Source: Neopestalotiopsis rosae
Taxonomy: Eukaryota; Ascomycota; Sordariomycetes; Amphisphaeriales; Sporocadaceae
Assembly (NCBI GenBank): GCA_023078685.1
Contig: JALGAS010000007.1
Coordinates: 620,001-684,000 of the forward strand
DNA: 64,000 nucleotides
Direction: 5' to 3'
Made by a program: the position numbers and the translations under genes. Positions within the stretch are counted from its first letter, which is position 1, and each line of letters starts with the position of its first letter. The notes under the pieces were generated by a model. That model made no database searches. It worked only from the letters and a program-made list of their open reading frames with translations, and was not told the origin of the DNA. Below, one piece after another: positions 10,974 to 23,477 of the stretch.

Positions 10974-13900
10974 TCACTTGGACTCGGTCAACTTCTCAAG
11001 GAACCAGCCCACTAAGTGGTTCGCTGTGGGGTGGCTCCAGGTGAGCGTTGGGGGTACCTTGACCTTTAGTGCGCTCTGTAGCTTCTGCCGCAGGGTGACC
11101 GTCAGCACACTGTCCACACCCAGATCGGCAATGGCAGCGCGTCCATCTACTTCTTCCGCTCCGCCCAGCATCAACACGGTGCTGATGACATCTCTAACCT
11201 TATGGTCAAGCCATTCCTTTAGCTCAGGACCACCCGATGGCATGGCACTGCTTGCGGCGCCGTCAGTAGCATCGACAGCCTCTGAGCTGTCTGCTGCTGT
11301 CCTAGCTCGCCGAACCGCAATATCCTCGAGAATGGACACCGGCAATGGCTCGCCTTCGTCGAATGCCAAGCTACGCAGCACTACACCATGATCAATATCG
11401 TATTTGGACAAATGCTCCCATGCGCGGAATCCCTCCTCCACGGTAATGTCCGTAATGCCCTTGCTTTGCAGCTCGGCATTGATGAAATCCGTGCTGGCAG
11501 CCATGCCGAGTCCGCGCCAGCTGGTCCACTGGAAAGCTACCGTGTTGTCTCCCAGATGACGGCGGTGTGTCGCCAGCGTATCTAGGAAAGCATTGCCGCT
11601 GGCGTAGCTGCTCTGGCCAGGGAATCCGAACAGCTGCCCACAAGAACTGAAGAGCACCATCCAGTCAAGCGTTCCTGGAGGGAAAACCTTGTGAAGATTG
11701 AGGGCACCGGACACCTTGGGCTTCAAGACACGGGAAAAGCCGTCCGCCGTCGTCTCGAGAACGAGCTGGTCGACCAATGTGCCGGCTGCGTGGACAACAC
11801 CCAACACAGGTGGTAGCGATAATCTGTCCAGCTCTTCTTGCAGTCTGACATCGGCATCCACATCTCCAACATCTAATGCAATGTTCTGAATAGTGGCTCC
11901 AGCCTGTTCCAGAGCCAAGATGCTATCGTTGGCCGCCCATTCGCTACGCGGAGGCACTCTACGTCGCGCTACCAGGACCAACCTGCGCGCTCCTCTCTCG
12001 ACAAGCCAGCGTGCGACTTCAAGTCCGAGTGCACCGTGGCCACCAGTGATGAGATATGTGCCTTCGGGCTTAGGCAGCAATGTGCGGGAAGCAGCCTTAT
12101 CCTGACTGTATAGCAGATCTCGGGGCAGTGGTTGGAGTCGTGCGACTCGCAAGACGTCATCTACCACACGGACGACATCCTGATCACGCACGTATTTCAT
12201 GGCCATGGCTGGGATAGTCATATCCTCGTCTTCAGTATCGATCAATGCACCCCACTGGTCGGCATGTTCTGAGGCAATGATGCGGGCCAGACCGTGCAGT
12301 GGTGCTTGTGCAAGTGCAGTAGAACTGTCACCCTGGCCCACACCCGTGGTAAGTGCAAAGACTTTGAGATTCTTCAGTGAACCGCATTCCTGGACAGCAT
12401 ACTTGACAATTGTGAGCAGTTCAGCTATGAATGCCTCTGCTTTGGCTGGTACGTCTGCGGCCACAGCAACTGATCCAGGGCAGTAGATGATGGCAGTGTT
12501 GTTACTGATCTTGGCAGAAGCTATTTCTGCCGCCGAGGAAACCTTAGAGACCTTGTTCGCTCGCATCTTGAGTAGCAGCCTTTCAGACCACGAGTTGACA
12601 CCATCCTCAGAGACTAGCACAACGTTGTCCCAGGAGATGGGTTTAGCTGTATATGGAGCTGGAACCCACGCCAATTGGTGCACCAGGCTTTCAACACTTC
12701 CACTTGCGCCAGGCGTGCCCTCAATCTCTGAGAAGCGCATGGACTGAAATTTGGCCAGGACGCGACCATTGTCATCGCAAACACTCACGTGTACTGCAGG
12801 TGCACCCCTTTCTGAAGCCTCTTCCACGTACAGATAACCCGTCTTGGGAGGTGGCTTGTCGGTTTCAAAGAAATGTACCTTTTCAATCTGCGCTGGCATT
12901 CGCAGTTTGGGGTTATCAAAGAATATGGTCGATCCCACCGACGTGGCTGCATCCAAGATCGAGGCCCATGAAGACGGGTCCCAAGGCAGATCGTCGCCGG
13001 ACTTGGTGTCTGGCGCTACGTCGACACGGGCAAGCATCTCTTTCAGATTGCCGTAGTGCTCTGTGACTGCCCAAGGGAAACCCATTGCAGACACGCCAAC
13101 CTTGTCGAGATACTCAATCGAAAAGTTGTTGGGTAGTGTCTTGGAAATGCGTTTCTTGGTCGCCTCAATGTCAATTTGAAGGCTGTGATTTCCGCCTTCC
13201 TTCTCACTGATTGCAGTCCAGCGTCCCGTAGTGTGAGTAACCCACGAATGGCCTTGGGATTCGCTATCCTGTTGGAGATGAGAAATAATCTTCATACTGT
13301 CATCTGCTACCACAACCTGGACGTCACGAGGGGCACTGATAGCTACTGGAACCCTGAGAACAATGTTGGAGAGAGTAGCAGCTTTCGTAGCGTGATAGAA
13401 TGTATTGACCAGGACAGCGGCTGGCACAATCTCAGTGCCATGAAGTGGATGACTCCCGGGGAACGGCTTGGTCTTGTCGTCCAACTTTGTCGAGAAGAGC
13501 ACTGTACTTGTACCGCCGACAGCACTGCGCAGACCTAGGAGGGTATGCTTATCGACGTCATGAGATAGGAGCTCAGTGGTAGTGCTGTTACCACTTTCAA
13601 CCTTTCTCCAGATGGGTTTGTGAACCCAGTGAGTCCCTGGAACCCGCGTTGACCAGTGGGTATTGGGGCTCTGCTGCAAGCGAAGATCGATGTCTGCACC
13701 TTTGACAAAGAGCGAGCCAACAGCTTGGAGAATCGACTTTTCGGCGGGTTTGTTTCGACGCATGGTGGGCACCACGGAGAAATCCTCTTCATCGATACCT
13801 TGATCCATGATGGTCTCGTTGATGGAGTGGGAGATTATTGGATGGCTCGAGACTTCCAAAAACAATCGGAAGCCATCCTCGACTGCAGCAATGACAGCTG

Positions 13901-16458
13901 AATTGAGAAGTACTGGATTAACCATATTTCGCACCCAGTACTCGACGTCTCGGGGCCCCTTGTACCGTGGATCCACGTCGGACGTTGAGTACAGCGGCAC
14001 AACAGGCGGCTTAGGCTGAATGTCATCGTTCAGCACTGCCCTCAGAGGATCTGACAGCGGGCTCAACATCTTCTTGGAATGGAAAGCAATGTCTGTTGCC
14101 ACCTTCATGACCTTGACGCCGGAGCTCTTCAGCTTGCTGACGTAGGCCTCAAGTGCACTACTCTCACCGCTGACAACACATGATGAAGGCGATGATTCAA
14201 TCGCAACAACAACATCGCTATCTTCGCCCAACTCGCTCTTAACCTGTTGAGGGGTAAGCTGAACCATGAACATAGCTCCCTGGCCCTTGACCTTGGCATA
14301 CTGTTTGGCTCTTCTAGTGACAATCAAGGCACCTTCTCTTGGGGTCAAAGAGCCCGCCGCCACTGAAGCTGCAATCTCTCCCACCGAGTGCCCGATAACC
14401 GCTGAAGGCTTCAGTCCATTACGCTTAAGCACAGCAATCAAACCGACTTGTGTAACATAAGTCAAAACTTGGACTCGGTCAGACTGATCGAACCCATTGC
14501 CATTTGTGAGAGCCTCAATGACGGAAAAGTCACTCTCTGCCTGAGTGATACCATCAAGCGCTTCAACAGCATTATAGAACACAGGGTTTGACTTGATGAG
14601 CTCTTTGCCCATGTCTGTCCACTGTGCTCCGTGGCCTGAGAAAACCCAGGCCACATCTCTGCTGACATTAGGCCCGAGGACAACGCCTCGAGAAGATCCC
14701 TCTGGTGCAGACCCAGCAGCAAAGCTTTGGAGCAACTCAGCGGCTTGGCCGTGGCTTTCGACAACAAAAGCGGCACGATAATCATGCTGAGCGCGGCGGA
14801 GAGCGAGAGTGTTGGAAATTGATGCCAAATCCTCGCCTTTTCCTACAGACGAGGTGAGCCATTCGGCCAGGGCACCAGCCTCGCTAGCGACGCGCTTCTC
14901 CTGTGGAGCAGAGATGACCAGGATCGTAGGCTGGCCATCTGTGTCTATAGGAGTTTTAATCTGCCCAGTCGTGTGGCCCGAGTAGATAGACTGCTCAATG
15001 ACAGCATGCGAGACGGTACCGCCATATCCGTATGAGCATATAGCGGCCCGGCGTGGGTGGTCAATGGGCTTCAGCCAATCGGTGGCTTTCTGAACAACTT
15101 CTGTGCCAGAATTCGCCCAGTCGATCTTTGAGTTGAGTTTCTGCAGGTTGGCTTGTGGTGGGTACTGCGCGGCCTGGATTGCCATGACGGCCTTGATGAA
15201 GCCCATGGCGCCGGCTCCAGCCTCCAGATGACCAATGTTTGGTTTCACCGAACCGATCCTGACAGGTTCATTGCCGGCACGATCGACGCCATAAACTGAG
15301 GCAATAGCCCGGACCTCTGTTGGGTCGCCCAGTGGTGTCGAGGTTGCGTGAGCTTCCACATACTGGATTGTGCTTGGGTCGACCTTGGCCTGCTGTAGCG
15401 CCTGGCGTGCCACCAGCTCTTGCGCCTTTGCGTTCGGCGCCATGATACCATTGGTCTTGCCATCTTGTGCGACCGCCGAACCTTTGAGCACTGCCATGAT
15501 GTTGTCACCGTCTCTGATAGCGCTGTCCAAGTGCTTGAGAATGACGACGGCAGCACCCTCTCCTCGCCCGTATCCGTGAGCGCTGTCATCGAAAGACAAA
15601 CACCTTCCTTCGGGGGAAACAGCTCCAGCCTTGTCAAGCACTCGCGTTAAGCCCGGGCCGGTCAGCGCGTTGACACCTCCGACAATGGCTATCTTTGACT
15701 CTCCGACCATGATCGCTTGGCGGCCGTGATGGATTGCGACTAGAGAACTGGCACAAGCAGCATCAACTGCCGTGCTTGGGCCCATGAGATTTAGGTGATA
15801 AGAGATCCGATTAGGCACACCGCAATAAGCGGTGCCAATGCCCATCCAGGCGTCGACATTAGGTAAGTCCTCGAGGAGCAGCTTGCTGTAGTCGTCCGAG
15901 TTTACACCCATGAACACAGCAGTGTCAGATCCGGAAAGAGATTGTGGATTGATACCGGCATTCTCGAGAGCTTCCCAAGTGACTTCGAGTGACAATCGTT
16001 GTTGTGGGTCCATTTGTTCAGCCTCTTTGGGCGAGATGCCAAAGAATGCCGGGTCGAAGTTCTCTATGGCATCCAAGAAATAGCCTCGGCTTGTTGTCTT
16101 TTTCAATTCCTTGATGTTGCGCGGATCGCGGCGTTGGTATGGTTCCCATCTCCAGGATGGGATTTCCGATGATGCATCCCGCTGGGCCATGATGGACTCC
16201 CACAGCTGCTCGGGGCTATGGTTACCGCCGGCCACACGACAGGCCATGCCGATGACTGCTACATCACCAGGGGTTGAGTCGGTCTGTTGGCGGTAAGTTA
16301 GGGAATCTCCTTTGTGCTTTGGTGCGAATACCCAGTAGGATTGGACTTACAGCATCGCTTGAAATGCTTCCCGGGCTGTCTGCTTGCAATGAGGGAGAGG
16401 CTGACTCAAACAGCCTAGACTGCAGAGTCGAATAGCCGGATCCATCACTGTTGATCAT
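10974..16458 (-). CDS. patK: 6-methylsalicylic acid synthase, partially reducing iterative PKS (PatK-like)
   Basis: Two exons: 16351-16458 and 10974-16283 (67-nt intron), 1805 residues, the usual size for 6-MSAS. Domains in order: KS about 45-475 with active Cys213 in DAACASS and His348/His388; AT about 580-880 with Ser669 in GHSVGE; DH-fold/thioester-hydrolase domain about 950-1240 with His981 in [12 protein letters not shown] about 1440-1625 with TGGHGALG and Tyr1596; ACP with Ser1761 in GVDSV. There is no methyltransferase, product-template or C-terminal thioesterase, which fits release by the TH domain. It builds 6-MSA from one acetyl-CoA and three malonyl-CoA with one ketoreduction. Transcribed divergently from the patJ-like gene; a TATA box lies about 80 bp upstream. 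Confidence 0.96.
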
Positions 16459-16538
16459 TGTGAACTATTGCTTGTGTTTGGAACATGGACTGCAGGAAAA
16501 GAGCATGGTGTTGCAGATGGTTCGAGGCTAGGGAGCTC

Positions 16539-16547
16539 ATATATAAG
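16539..16547 (-). promoter_or_regulatory. TATA box for patK-like gene
   Basis: The minus strand reads CTTATATATG about 80 bp upstream of the PKS ATG at 16458, a good position for a core promoter. Confidence 0.5.
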
Positions 16548-17048
16548 AACTCAATATGGATGAAGATATCATTGTTTTCCCTTATATCCCTCCATCCTCT
16601 ATAGGCACAGGGAATACTAATCGCGGCTGTCGAGCGGCAAGCCCAAACTGGATTGATCTACTTGCACTCCGGGTTCTTCAACGGCCACCGTTATCTCCAG
16701 AACTGCCCATTACAGACCAAATAGGTAAACCATTGTTCGGCAGTGATATCTGAGGTTATTGCGGGTACTGATCTGTAGTCTCGAAGCGCCTCAATATGTG
16801 GGTACGGAGCACATGCGTTCCTAGGACCCTCAATTACGCAGGAACGTATCTGCGGGAACAACTGCCTGACTCAAGCTGCGGGTGAAAGGACGTGGTTGAA
16901 TTACTCTCTGTATACACTTCTTCGGTCTCTCTATTTTGAGAGCATCAAACGTGTGGTGATCAATTGAATGTCTTCAGCTCTTTGGCTCGGTCCAAATTCG
17001 CTATAGTCAATTGCAACGACAACATGATCAAAGCCGGGCATTCATGCT

Positions 17049-17114
17049 AAGCATCTACCGAGCATCTACCAAGCTTCGACCAAGCCCCTACCAAGCGTCA
17101 ACGAAGCATCTGTA
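17049..17114 (+). repeat. Six 11-bp tandem units
   Basis: Units AAGCATCTACC, GAGCATCTACC, AAGCTTCGACC, AAGCCCCTACC, AAGCGTCAACG and AAGCATCTGTA run head to tail, each exactly 11 bp. Copies have diverged, so the array is not a recent slippage product. It lies in the patK/patJ promoter. Confidence 0.85.
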
Positions 17115-17264
17115 TCGCAACTGGCAGATATTCAAGAGATAGACTATACCATGTCTTTGGACGGGAATAATCCGCTATCGGTAACAGGGATCTTTTCTCA
17201 CTGATTGGTTCAGCTCGATACTGTAATTAGAGTACCCCAGTCCGGATGCGACTCTTACTTGCTG

Positions 17265-17279
17265 CGGAGTATTCGGAGT
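17265..17279 (+). promoter_or_regulatory. Direct CGGAGT pair, patK/patJ promoter
   Basis: CGGAGT-ATT-CGGAGT, about 380 bp upstream of the patJ-like start and 800 bp from patK. Candidate zinc-cluster regulator site, inferred from recurrence in the cluster. Confidence 0.45.
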
Positions 17280-17656
17280 CGAAACGAAACCGGACCGCAA
17301 CATATGAGAGACTAGAGGTTGAATTGTTACCTCATTCATTGACAAAAACACTTTTCCTTGATCTTGAAGTCTGAAGATAACGATGGACATGCACAATCGA
17401 ACTTTCAGGGTTGGGATTGTGTCAAGATACCCGTGATAGTAGTGGTGACTCCGGAAGGACCTTGTCCGATTTTGGGAATAGCTGCAGCCAAGCCATATTA
17501 GGTTGATGAAACCGGAGCTCACGGTTTTACACGCTCAACCAGTCAAATACTTCTTGATTAACATGAATAAATGAGATGCTATCTCAATTCGCACGCAAAT
17601 AGACACACATGTAGATTTTTATTGAATTGAAAGTCATTTCAACCCTTGCCGAGACG

Positions 17657-18747
17657 ATGCCGCTGTTTCGCCCATTTGTACCATATCACAATTCTGCTGG
17701 TCAGAATACAATCGTCAAGTACGTGTTACAGAAGTATTCATGTGCAAAAAAATGGATCGCTTACAACGTTTTGATCAATTAGATTTGGCGGCCTCCTGAC
17801 AACAGAATTCCTGGAGCCGCCACCAGGCCGCTGTTTTCTCTTCAGACAGACGTACAAGCAGTCGCTCGATGGCCCCAACGTGCCCGAGAACCTCCGGCGG
17901 CTGGTCGAGAGCGCCGGGCGGCCAAAGGGCCCGCTTTTGCATTTTCACCAGTTCCAGACCGAGTACTTCCGCGTCGAGTCGGGCATCATGGGCATTGAGC
18001 TCAACGGCGAGCACCGCAAGGTCTACCCCGAGGACGGCGAGATCTCGGTCAAGGCTGGGGGTATCCACCGGTTCTACATCCACCCGGACTCTCCCGGGGA
18101 GATGACGGTGTACCTGAGCGCCTCGGATAGCGGCATGGATTACCAGCTGGACCGCATCTTTTTTGAGAACTGGTACGGCTACTGGCATGATGCCCTTCTC
18201 CACGAGGGAAAGCTGGACTTTATTCAATACTTGGCTGTGAGTTTTCTCAATTGTCTTGTCGGGCCCGATTGCATGATCCAGGTGCACAAAATATTGAAAG
18301 CACAATAAGACTAATATAGTTCTTCAGATCCAAGACGGCGGTGACGCCTATTCAGTGCCGCCCAAGTGGGTACCCTTCCGCCGATTCATCGGGTACTGGG
18401 GCAGCGTCATACTCGGTAGGTGGATCGGCGGTCTGCTGGGCTACAAGCCCTTCTTTCGAGAGTACACGACCGACTGGGACTATGCAGTGGCCAAGATGCG
18501 AGGCTCCTGGTTCCAGCGGCACCTGGTGCACGACTCGTACAGCCAGGCCAAGTCGTGGGAGGAGCAGAAGCTGCTGGACAAGGGCAAGCCACTCAACGCC
18601 GAGTACGAGCAGTGGACGGTGGATCTGACAGCGACGGGCTCTTCGTCGGGTGTTGTGAATGGAGACGGCGCTGTTGTTGAATCGGATGTGGTGAATGGGG
18701 TCAATGGATTGAAGGCCCGCGCACGCAAGCAAGTAGCGGCAGAGTGA
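17657..18747 (+). CDS. patJ: Cupin-fold protein, PatJ-like (putative dioxygenase)
   Basis: Three exons: 17657-17718, 17783-18236 and 18328-18747, giving 311 residues. The cupin metal-site motif is visible as His74-x-His76-x4-Glu81 in HFHQFQTE, with a later [10 protein letters not shown] segment supplying a likely third His. The C-terminal half has a conserved Trp/Tyr-rich region ([12 protein letters not shown]) probably associated with membranes. In patulin producers PatJ works with PatO on the route from gentisyl alcohol to isoepoxydon. It is divergent from the PKS and adjacent to a P450, an arrangement also found in Penicillium (K-J-I). Confidence 0.9.
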
Positions 18748-19996
18748 AACTGCGTATGAAAATCGAGTATCTTTCAGAATACAATGTGCGTGACCAATAC
18801 TTTGTGTGAACAATGTGGTAAACTATGTGTTCAAGTGTATTCTCCTCACATATCTATTTGGGTCAAGCTTTTTAGCCAAGCTGCCCAGATACACTACGGC
18901 GGCACACCAATGCAGTGTTCATTTCTACCCCCCAAGCCGCTGCATCCACTGTCTAGGGCCCTAGTCTCCAATCACTCATATATACATACCTAACCTAGGT
19001 ATGTAGGTATGTGAGTCTGCGGCGCATGCAGATTTCGGCGCTCGCGTTACTTCATTATTCCGTCGGACATCTACTCGAATATCCTGGTACCGGTGACTAC
19101 TAATTTTTGGGCTAGCAGCCGTCCTCATCGTTTTCTGGAATAGTCGCTTGAGTACAGGTAAAGTGGAAGTCACAGGCAAGTGCATAACTAGACATTCTCT
19201 CTAGCCTGACATTCTTTGCAAATGCGTTGACAAGTAGATTAAGGCGTGGGCACATCTGAATTAGTCAGCACGCAAGTCCGTACCGCGTTACTGATTTTGC
19301 ATACAAATGTTGTCTACTAGGTATAGGGTCGTCCAGGAAATGAGTTTCTAGATCCCGAACATGGAGGCACTAATGGATGCATCAAAAACGCCATTACAGT
19401 AGATTTCTACAATTATGACAGTACTTAGCAGATAGGCATATGAATAAAATGAACCATGTTCGTTGATATTCTCGGTCAATAGACTTTACGTGACCAATCC
19501 TGCGGTTTACTATTCCTTTCATGGTGCCCCACTCTGGTCGTCTGAATCAATACCTAGGCATGTAGAGCGTGCGGGGATAGAGATCTATTTCCAATCATTT
19601 ACATCTGGATTGCCAAATGGGGTTGCCGGAGCCCGGTTTGTAATGTTCAGGAAGGAGTTGTTCCAGCTGAGTATCAACGAATTGAGCTGTGTTGATGCCC
19701 ATTCAGCTTGGCCATCTTTGATCATCGGACTGAGCACAGTACGCGCAAACATGAGGCGTTTTCATAATCGATTCCAAGAAGAATATCGTGTCTATGAAAA
19801 GCTTCTATTGGTTGGACCGCACTTGTCCCAGACTTGGTCTGGATTTACTTGATGTTCTATAGTATATACCTTCAGGTTGTTAGCATATGCTCGGAGTTCT
19901 ATAAGCCATTTTCTGCCTGCATACGCTACCCTCTTCAATATTAGCGAGAGCTCTGTTGCATTTGTCTTTCATCCTCGCTGTTATTGTGCCCGCACG
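18748..19996. other. Intergenic, promoter of first P450
   Basis: About 1.2 kb. It contains a TACCT/AGGTA-type palindromic tract near 18987-19010 and one CGGAGT at 19892-19897, about 100 bp from the P450 ATG. The 129-codon frame at 19463-19852 begins at a non-ATG codon and resembles nothing; not called. Confidence 0.55.
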
Positions 19997-22012
19997 ATGA
20001 ATCTTCCTTTGAATTTGCCTCTATGGGCGGCATTACTGGCCAGCATTACGTTCTGTGTTTACCAGTTGCTCCAAATAGGCCGACGTGATCCCAAGATGCC
20101 ACCAGGTATGTAACTCCTAAAGAACAGCGACGACGAGGTGCTAAAAACCTAGTATAGGTCCACCTACGCGACCCATTGTTGGCAATGAGCATCTCGTCCC
20201 AAAGTCAAACGCCCATTTCATGTAAGTTACCTGCTTCGTTAGCGTACAACCACATTTATTAACGTTGGAGAGATTTTCGCAATGGGCCAAGATATATGGT
20301 GGCATTTACACTTTGAAAAGGTTCACGAATACAACTTTTGTCATCACCGACCCGCACCTGATCAAAGAGCTTCTTGACAGGAAGAGCAGCATTTACAGTC
20401 ATCGCCCGGTTTCCTATGTGGGCCAACTCATCACCAGGGATGACCACCTGTTGTTGATGCAGTACGGCGATACCTGGCGACGGATCAGAAAATTGATACA
20501 CCAATACTTTATGGAACAGAAATGCGACAAGGAGCATGTGCACCTCCAGAACGCCGAAGCGGTCCAACTGATGCGTGACTTTTTGGTCGATCCGCAGAAT
20601 CACATGGAACATCCCAAGCGTTTTAGCAATAGCATCACGAACTCCCTCGGTAAGCTTTCCCTTGCATTAAGTCCTGATCAACAAGATCACTTGGCATCAA
20701 CCACAGTGCTGACCTGGCCTATGAATTGAAATAGTTTTCGGAATCAGAACAAAGACCATCTACAGCGAATACATGACTCGGCTTTTCTCTCTCATGAACG
20801 AATGGAGTGAAATACTCGAGCTTGGAGCAACGCCCCCCGTCGACTCTTTTCCGCTGCTGAAGCTCGTGCCCGAGAGACTCTTTGGAGGATGGAAATCGCG
20901 TGCCATTCGCGTGGGTGAACTGATGACTGGGCTTTACACTGAGGTTCTTGGTCAAGTGGAGAAAAGACGTGAGAATGGGCTGAACCGTGGATCCTTCAGT
21001 AAGTCACATGACACGAACATCATGACTTTCCTCTCAATGTCCTCCTTTGAACGGGCATCAGCACAAATGACTCCGGCATGGTTCAGGGGATCGAATTGCT
21101 TGAGAACCAATCATGCTGACAGATTGCAGTGGATCGTATATTGGATCAGAACGAAAAGAATGCGCTCACTCCAAGTCAGCTCTACTTCCTGGGCGGTGTG
21201 CTCATGGAAGGCGGTTCCGACACCTCATCCTCGCTGATTCTTGCCATGGTTCGGGCCTTGATTGAATTTCCCGAGGTTCAGCAAAAGTAAGTTCGTTTTT
21301 TTTTATCTTCGCTAATTTCGAAAAGTATCGCTGTTTTGGCGCTTACACCTCGTTGAAAACAGAGCTCGTGCTGAGATTGATGCTGTCATGGGCGAAGATC
21401 GATCGCCGACGTGGCAAGACTTTTCACAGCTTCCATACATCAACATGATGATCAAGGAAAGCCACCGCTGGCGACCTGTCAGCCCGCTTGGGGTATCGCA
21501 CGCAGTTGCCGAAGGTATGAGGGTATCTATTCTAGTCTTGGCGAGAGGATCACATATTGACTGATCTGATTTCAGATGACTTTGTTGGTGGTTATCTCAT
21601 TCCAAAGGGGTCCACCGTTGTCCTCAACGTATGGGGTATGCACCACGATGAGCAGCGCTGGGACAACCCCGAGGAGTTCCGGCCGGACCGCTACGCGACG
21701 CATCCAAAGCTGGCGTCGCAGTACACCAGTGACGGACCGGATCGGGACCACTTTGGCTACGGGGGCGGTCGTCGCGTGTGCCCGGGAATCCACCTGGCCG
21801 AGCGAAACCTGTTCATTGCCATGGCCAAGCTGATCTGGGCTTTTGACTTTCGCAAGAAGACGGACGACACTTCTCAGATCGGATCGAGTATTGGCTTCTT
21901 GCAGTGCGTTACTGATTATGAATGCGACATCAAGGTGAGATCTCAGAAGAGGGCAGAGACGATCATGAGGGAGTTTGAAGAGGCGGGTGAAATATTCGCC
22001 AATTATGACTAG
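19997..22012 (+). CDS. patI: Cytochrome P450, CYP619-like (candidate PatI)
   Basis: Seven exons: 19997-20105, 20158-20221, 20273-20649, 20735-20998, 21130-21286, 21363-21514 and 21576-22012, giving 519 residues. An N-terminal membrane anchor is followed by the proline-rich hinge PPGPPTRP. I-helix EGGSDTSS, K-helix ExxR in KESHRW, FRPDRY, and heme loop FGYGGGRRVCPG with Cys443 are all intact. In patulin pathways two such ER P450s hydroxylate m-cresol (PatH) and m-hydroxybenzyl alcohol (PatI). The PatI name rests only on adjacency to patJ, so the two P450 names could be swapped. It is paralogous to the P450 at 24081 and shares four intron positions and phases with it. Confidence 0.9.
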
Positions 22013-22417
22013 ACGAGGTTTATGAGGTGGAGAGTTATCAAACACAGATGACTAAGGGACCGGAAGAAGGACACTACTCTCAATATGGAATTTGTAATCA
22101 AGACAACAATGGATAAAACAAGTTTGTACCCATGGTAAGGACATAGAGCTATCCAAATGCACATAACTTACTGATAATGTTGAGGGTTTTTATGAATCAA
22201 TGTATTTCTTGTTTAAAACGTGGATTTGGTCCTTTTGTGTTTGATCGACCTTTTTTCATATTATCGCATCTTTATCAATACGTCAGGGACATGTCCCGTC
22301 ACGATACTTCAGACGGACGATCAAGATTTTGAGGGTTGATTTATGGTTTGTTTAACTACATACATTGCCTCCACGTCGATGAGTGCACCTCTGCTCACCA
22401 AAAACACGGGGAGTTGT
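22013..22417. other. Convergent 3' flanks
   Basis: Short T-rich spacer between the converging first P450 and decarboxylase genes. No gene. Confidence 0.6.
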
Positions 22418-23477
22418 TCACAAAACGGCCCTCTCCACATGGTCAAAGACGGAAGCCAGCCGGGGAAACAGGTTTAGCGCCGCTCCCATGCTGATCGACT
22501 GAACAAACTCCCGGTTCCTCTTCTCATATTCGTCCAAGAGACCGTTCATGAGCTGGATAGCCGGTGTTGGAGCATATGGGTAGTCGCTCCCGAATAGTAC
22601 ATGGCCGGGCTTTGCAAACCTCTTCAGCAAGTTCAGCGTCAACGGTGCCGCTGACAGGGCGGTATCAAAATAGAAGCTCCTGGCATCTTCCATAAAGGCT
22701 TCAGTGATATCAATTTTTGTTCGACTTCCAAAATCCCCAGTTTTCGGTAGGTAAGGTAGCATGGCCGCTGGGCGGAGCGCCAGGTAGGGCAGAGTCCCTC
22801 CTGCATGGGAGAGAATGATTTTGACGTTCTTGTGAGTTTGGATGGTACCAGAGCTGATGAGATCTACCGCAGCTCGGGTTGTCTCATGAGGGTAATCAAT
22901 CATTGGCTGTGGCATCGATGAATTGATGAGTGGTGTATCAACAGGGTGCGTTGGATGAACAAAGACAACCGCCTTGTAGGCATCGAGCAGGTCCCATATA
23001 GCGCGAAAGTCTGAGTGGCCAAGATAATGATTGCCTTTACCATAACGGGTGTACAGAACGACACCATCAGCTTGCAGAGTTTCCAGGGAGTACTTGATCT
23101 CTTCGCATGCAGCCTTGGGACCCAAAAGCGAGGGGATATTGGCGAAGAAACCATACTGCTTGGGGTTTGCAGCACGGATTTGAGCTGCGTACTCGTTCGC
23201 AGCGCGACAGAAACTGGGCTGCTGTTCCAGAGGAAGAATGCCTGCACCAGGAGCTGTGATAGACAAGAAAGTAAAGGCAATATTTTCTTTTTCAGCGAAT
23301 TCCTTGTCTTTGTCGAGGGTCCAGGCGGGGATCGCCCAGCCAGACGGATCGCCGCCGGCGTCGATCAAGGCTACAATTCTTGTAAGCTGAATACAAACCA
23401 ACTGGGCATTTCTACCCACCTTGTGCATAGAATGGTGGCACGAAATGGTGGTGGACATCAACTCGTTTGACTCGCAT
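22418..23477 (-). CDS. patG: 6-methylsalicylate decarboxylase, amidohydrolase/ACMSD family (PatG-like)
   Basis: Two exons: 23420-23477 and 22418-23370 (49-nt intron), 336 residues. The ATG at 23477 yields MRVKRVDVHHHF, placing the metal-binding HxH (His9, His11) at the very N-terminus as in other ACMSD-type decarboxylases. Other site elements are FVHPTHP, LSHAGGTLPY and GSDYPYAP. The longer open frame to 23566 runs through the intron and should not be used. It converts 6-MSA to m-cresol, the first tailoring step. It is divergent from the second P450, sharing a 600-bp promoter with it; that pairing (G-H) is also seen in Penicillium clusters. Confidence 0.93.

Larger units (their letters stand above)
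16459..17656. promoter_or_regulatory. Divergent patK/patJ promoter region
   Basis: About 1.2 kb between the PKS and cupin starts. It contains a TATA-like stretch near 16540-16545 for patK, a six-unit 11-bp tandem array at 17049-17114, a CGGAGT direct pair at 17265-17279 and an ACTCCGG at 17448-17454. No gene-like frame. Confidence 0.6.

Noticed and set aside
17775..18305. 176-codon minus-strand frame
   Set aside because: Antisense shadow of the patJ-like exon 2.
19463..19852. 129-codon plus-strand frame upstream of the first P450
   Set aside because: It starts at a non-ATG codon, has no motif or domain likeness and lies in promoter DNA.
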